Positions 62,495 through 64,000 of a stretch of 64,000 bases of DNA are shown in pieces. The notes under the pieces are model-generated. The model made no database searches and was not told the DNA's origin. It worked only from the letters and a program-made list of their open reading frames with translations. The position numbers and the translations under genes are program-made. The stretch spans positions 124,001 to 188,000 of the forward strand of contig DBTQ01000001.1 of the NCBI GenBank assembly GCA_002307135.1. Direction: 5' to 3'. Every line of letters begins with the position of its first letter. Position 1 is the first letter of the stretch. The stretch comes from Bacteroidetes bacterium UBA1312 (lineage in GTDB: Bacteria; Bacteroidota; Bacteroidia; Chitinophagales; Chitinophagaceae).

Positions 62495-62825
62495 GGCCTA
62501 ACTTATATTTTAGTAATCGTTGTAATGAAATGATGGCTTCTTGCATTGCGATGAGTTTATTGTCTGATTCTTTTACCCCTTTTCGTGTAAGCAAGTAATA
62601 TTTACGTTCTCTTCCATCTACGATTTCTGATTCTGTTTCTAAAAGTCCTTCTTCTAAGAGTTTGCGTAGCGTCGGATACAAAGCAGATTCCGTAATTTTT
62701 GTTTTTCCTTTGCTCCCTTCTTTTACTGCTTTTGTAATTTCATAGCCGTACATGCGTTTATTGTGTTGTAACAGTTGTAGTACAACAAGAGAAAGGCTGC
62801 CTTTAATTATTTTTGTTCCGTCCAT
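62487..62825 (-). CDS. PadR-family transcriptional regulator
   Basis: ATG 62825 (MDGTKIIKGSLSL) gives 112 residues, a usual PadR length. The winged-helix signature is MYGYEITKAVKEGSKGKTKI, then TESALYPTLRKLLEEGLLE and RERKYYLLTRKG. It has no ligand domain beyond the short C-terminal helix. It likely represses its own operon with the downstream membrane gene. A -7 element TATATTTG (minus strand, 62844-62851) lies 18 bp before the start, which excludes the longer frame from 62846. Confidence 0.9.
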   Translation of the reverse strand: MDGTKIIKGSLSLVVLQLLQHNKRMYGYEITKAVKEGSKGKTKITESALYPTLRKLLEEGLLETESEIVDGRERKYYLLTRKGVKESDNKLIAMQEAIISLQRLLKYKLGHG

Positions 62826-62978
62826 TTTCCTGAATCTTCTATGCAAATATATTAATACCTAAGTAAATGATGTATGATGTAATTGTTTTTTTGAAATGTT
62901 TGACTAACATGTTACCTTCGTAAGCATCTTTATATAGCAATAAAATAATTCTAAAGTCATAAAAAAAATTACCTGACC

Positions 62979-64000
62979 ATGAAAATGTTTACCTCAATTT
63001 CTCGATTTGTCTTAGCGGCAGTCTCTATTTTAATATTGAATAGTGGAGCTGTGTCTGCCCAAAATTTAAAATTAAACGTACTTTTCTTGGGCAATAGTTT
63101 TACCAGTACGAATAATTTGCCTGTTTTAGTTTCGTCTGTTGCGATGTCAATGGGCGACACGCTGATATTCGATAGTAATACCCCAGGTGGTTACACATTG
63201 AAGCAACATAGTTTGGATATTGGCTCAACAAGTAAAATTACTTTAGGTACATGGAATTATGTGGTGTTACAAGCACAAAGTCAAGAGCCGTCCTTCCCTG
63301 ATGCACAAGTAGCAACAGATGTATATCCGTATGCTACTACTTTAGATAGTTTGGTTCATAATAAAAATGTATGTGGACGTACTGTTTTTTATATGACATG
63401 GGGCTACCCTGGAGGAGATCCATCTAATTGTCCTATATATCCTCCTGTATGTACTTATACTGGTATGGACAGTTTGATTAATCTTCGATACAATAATATG
63501 GCATCTATGAATAATGCCATATTATCTCCAGTGGGTGTGGTTTTTAATGAAATAATTAAGACTTTGCCCTCTATTAATTTATTTCAAGCAGATGGTATCC
63601 ATCCATCTGAAATGGGGTCTTATGCTGCGGCATTGACTTTCTATACCGTTCTTTTTAGAAAAGATCCATCTTTAGTTACATTTAATTTTACGGTTCCTCC
63701 AACTGAAGCTACGCTTATCAAAAATGTGGTGAAGTCTGTAGTCTTTGCCAAACTGGCTAAATACCATGTTGGAGAATATGATCCTAATGCAGCATTTACA
63801 GTAACTTCAGTTGGCAAAAAAGCAACATTTACAGGTGCTATTTCTGCAAATGCAACTCATTACAAATGGGATTTTGGTGATGGCAGTCCATTCGTAACAA
63901 CGATGAATCCGGTACATACTTATTTGGCGGACGGTACTTATAGTGTGAAGCTTTATACGGATAACTGTATTTTAGTTGACTCAACCACTAAATCTGTTGT
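62979..64000 (+). CDS. Secreted SGNH-hydrolase-like protein with PKD domain (3' end outside window)
   Basis: The frame opens at ATG 62979 and is still open at the window end, so at least 340 residues are seen. A signal peptide (1-27, GAVSAQ) is followed by an SGNH/GDSL-type hydrolase domain (about 28-250). This has the nucleophile block LNVLFLGNSFTSTNNLP, VVLQAQSQEPSFP and the late DGIHPSEMGSYAAAL holding the Asp-x-x-His pair. A PKD domain starts at about 275 (AFTVTSVGKKATFTGAIS, WDFGDGS, HTYLADGTYSVKLYT). A T9SS sorting domain would be expected further on, but it is outside the window. The likely activity is on ester-linked glycans. Confidence 0.75.
   Translation, partial: MKMFTSISRFVLAAVSILILNSGAVSAQNLKLNVLFLGNSFTSTNNLPVLVSSVAMSMGDTLIFDSNTPGGYTLKQHSLDIGSTSKITLGTWNYVVLQAQSQEPSFPDAQVATDVYPYATTLDSLVHNKNVCGRTVFYMTWGYPGGDPSNCPIYPPVCTYTGMDSLINLRYNNMASMNNAILSPVGVVFNEIIKTLPSINLFQADGIHPSEMGSYAAALTFYTVLFRKDPSLVTFNFTVPPTEATLIKNVVKSVVFAKLAKYHVGEYDPNAAFTVTSVGKKATFTGAISANATHYKWDFGDGSPFVTTMNPVHTYLADGTYSVKLYTDNCILVDSTTKSV

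Noticed and set aside
62867..62880. Direct repeat ATGATGT-ATGATGT as a PadR operator
   Set aside because: It is short, without the dyad typical of PadR sites, and cannot be told from chance in AT-rich DNA.

Overview
The window comes from a Bacteroidota genome, most likely a member of the Chitinophagaceae or a close relative. This is inferred from gene content, not from a database search. The supporting signs are three complete type IX secretion (T9SS) cargo proteins with a C-terminal YPNP-type sorting domain, a PorP/SprF protein, the T9SS regulator PorX, TonB-dependent outer-membrane barrels, DUF5689 lipoproteins, a BatD/BatE pair, an sdhCAB operon of the Bacteroidota type, and promoters of the Bacteroidota form TTTG-N19/20-TAnnTTTG. 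I see no rRNA, tRNA, CRISPR array or insertion sequence.

Layout. Positions 1-1060 hold the tail of a Pls/PosA-type acyltransferase gene, then a gene-free stretch with a 12-unit, 21-bp degenerate tandem repeat. Positions 1065-4118 encode a large Ig-array T9SS cargo. Positions 4323-6687 form a plus-strand operon (SPOR protein, M20 amidohydrolase, RsmI-like methyltransferase). Positions 6703-9574 run on the minus strand (small membrane protein, family 2 glycosyltransferase, alpha/beta hydrolase, DUF4258 protein). Positions 9773-14286 are plus (IscA-type protein, MORN-like protein, BatD, BatE, polysaccharide deacetylase). Positions 14357-22833 are minus: PorP/SprF, a seven-gene run from a small lipoprotein through DCC protein, a secreted protein, a DUF6427-like membrane protein, purQ, ubiA-like and dapB, and then a DUF349 protein. 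Positions 22980-26381 hold DUF4197 and a TonB-receptor-like barrel. Positions 26602-27900 carry a permuted NlpC/P60-like enzyme and a TMEM175-family channel, followed by a two-gene ABC exporter on the minus strand.

Positions 29919-32852 form the clearest accessory unit: a perfect two-site LytTR-type operator in front of two tandem seven-repeat RCC1 T9SS cargo genes. Positions 32889-39452 carry a PafA-like phosphatase with an overlapping outer-membrane protein, then a DUF5689/TonB-receptor locus in which only the C-terminal part of the receptor survives behind a lipoprotein gene. Positions 39701-43814 are the succinate dehydrogenase operon, unusually interrupted by a lipoprotein gene between sdhA and sdhB. 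Positions 44006-45381 hold lgt and an 85-codon gene that looks like the two ends of a TonB-receptor gene joined after an internal deletion.

The rest is mainly housekeeping and envelope genes: DUF2911, an ALDH7-type dehydrogenase, a YtxH/holin-like cassette, sucD, anmK, a CoA-binding protein, DUF5723, porX, a Rieske protein, an S9 peptidase, a secreted protein of about ten 35-residue repeats, a glycosyltransferase and flippase pair, a PadR regulator with a membrane partner, and a truncated secreted SGNH hydrolase with a PKD domain at the right edge.

The theme is envelope biology. Lgt makes lipoproteins, PorX and PorP/SprF belong to the T9SS machinery, and several cargoes and barrels are its likely clients. 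I did not find a convincing new defence system or mobile element. The most novel-looking items are the LytTR operator with its RCC1 pair, the 21-bp array, the two receptor deletion scars, the sdh insertion and two short promoter-hairpin units near 58850-59080.
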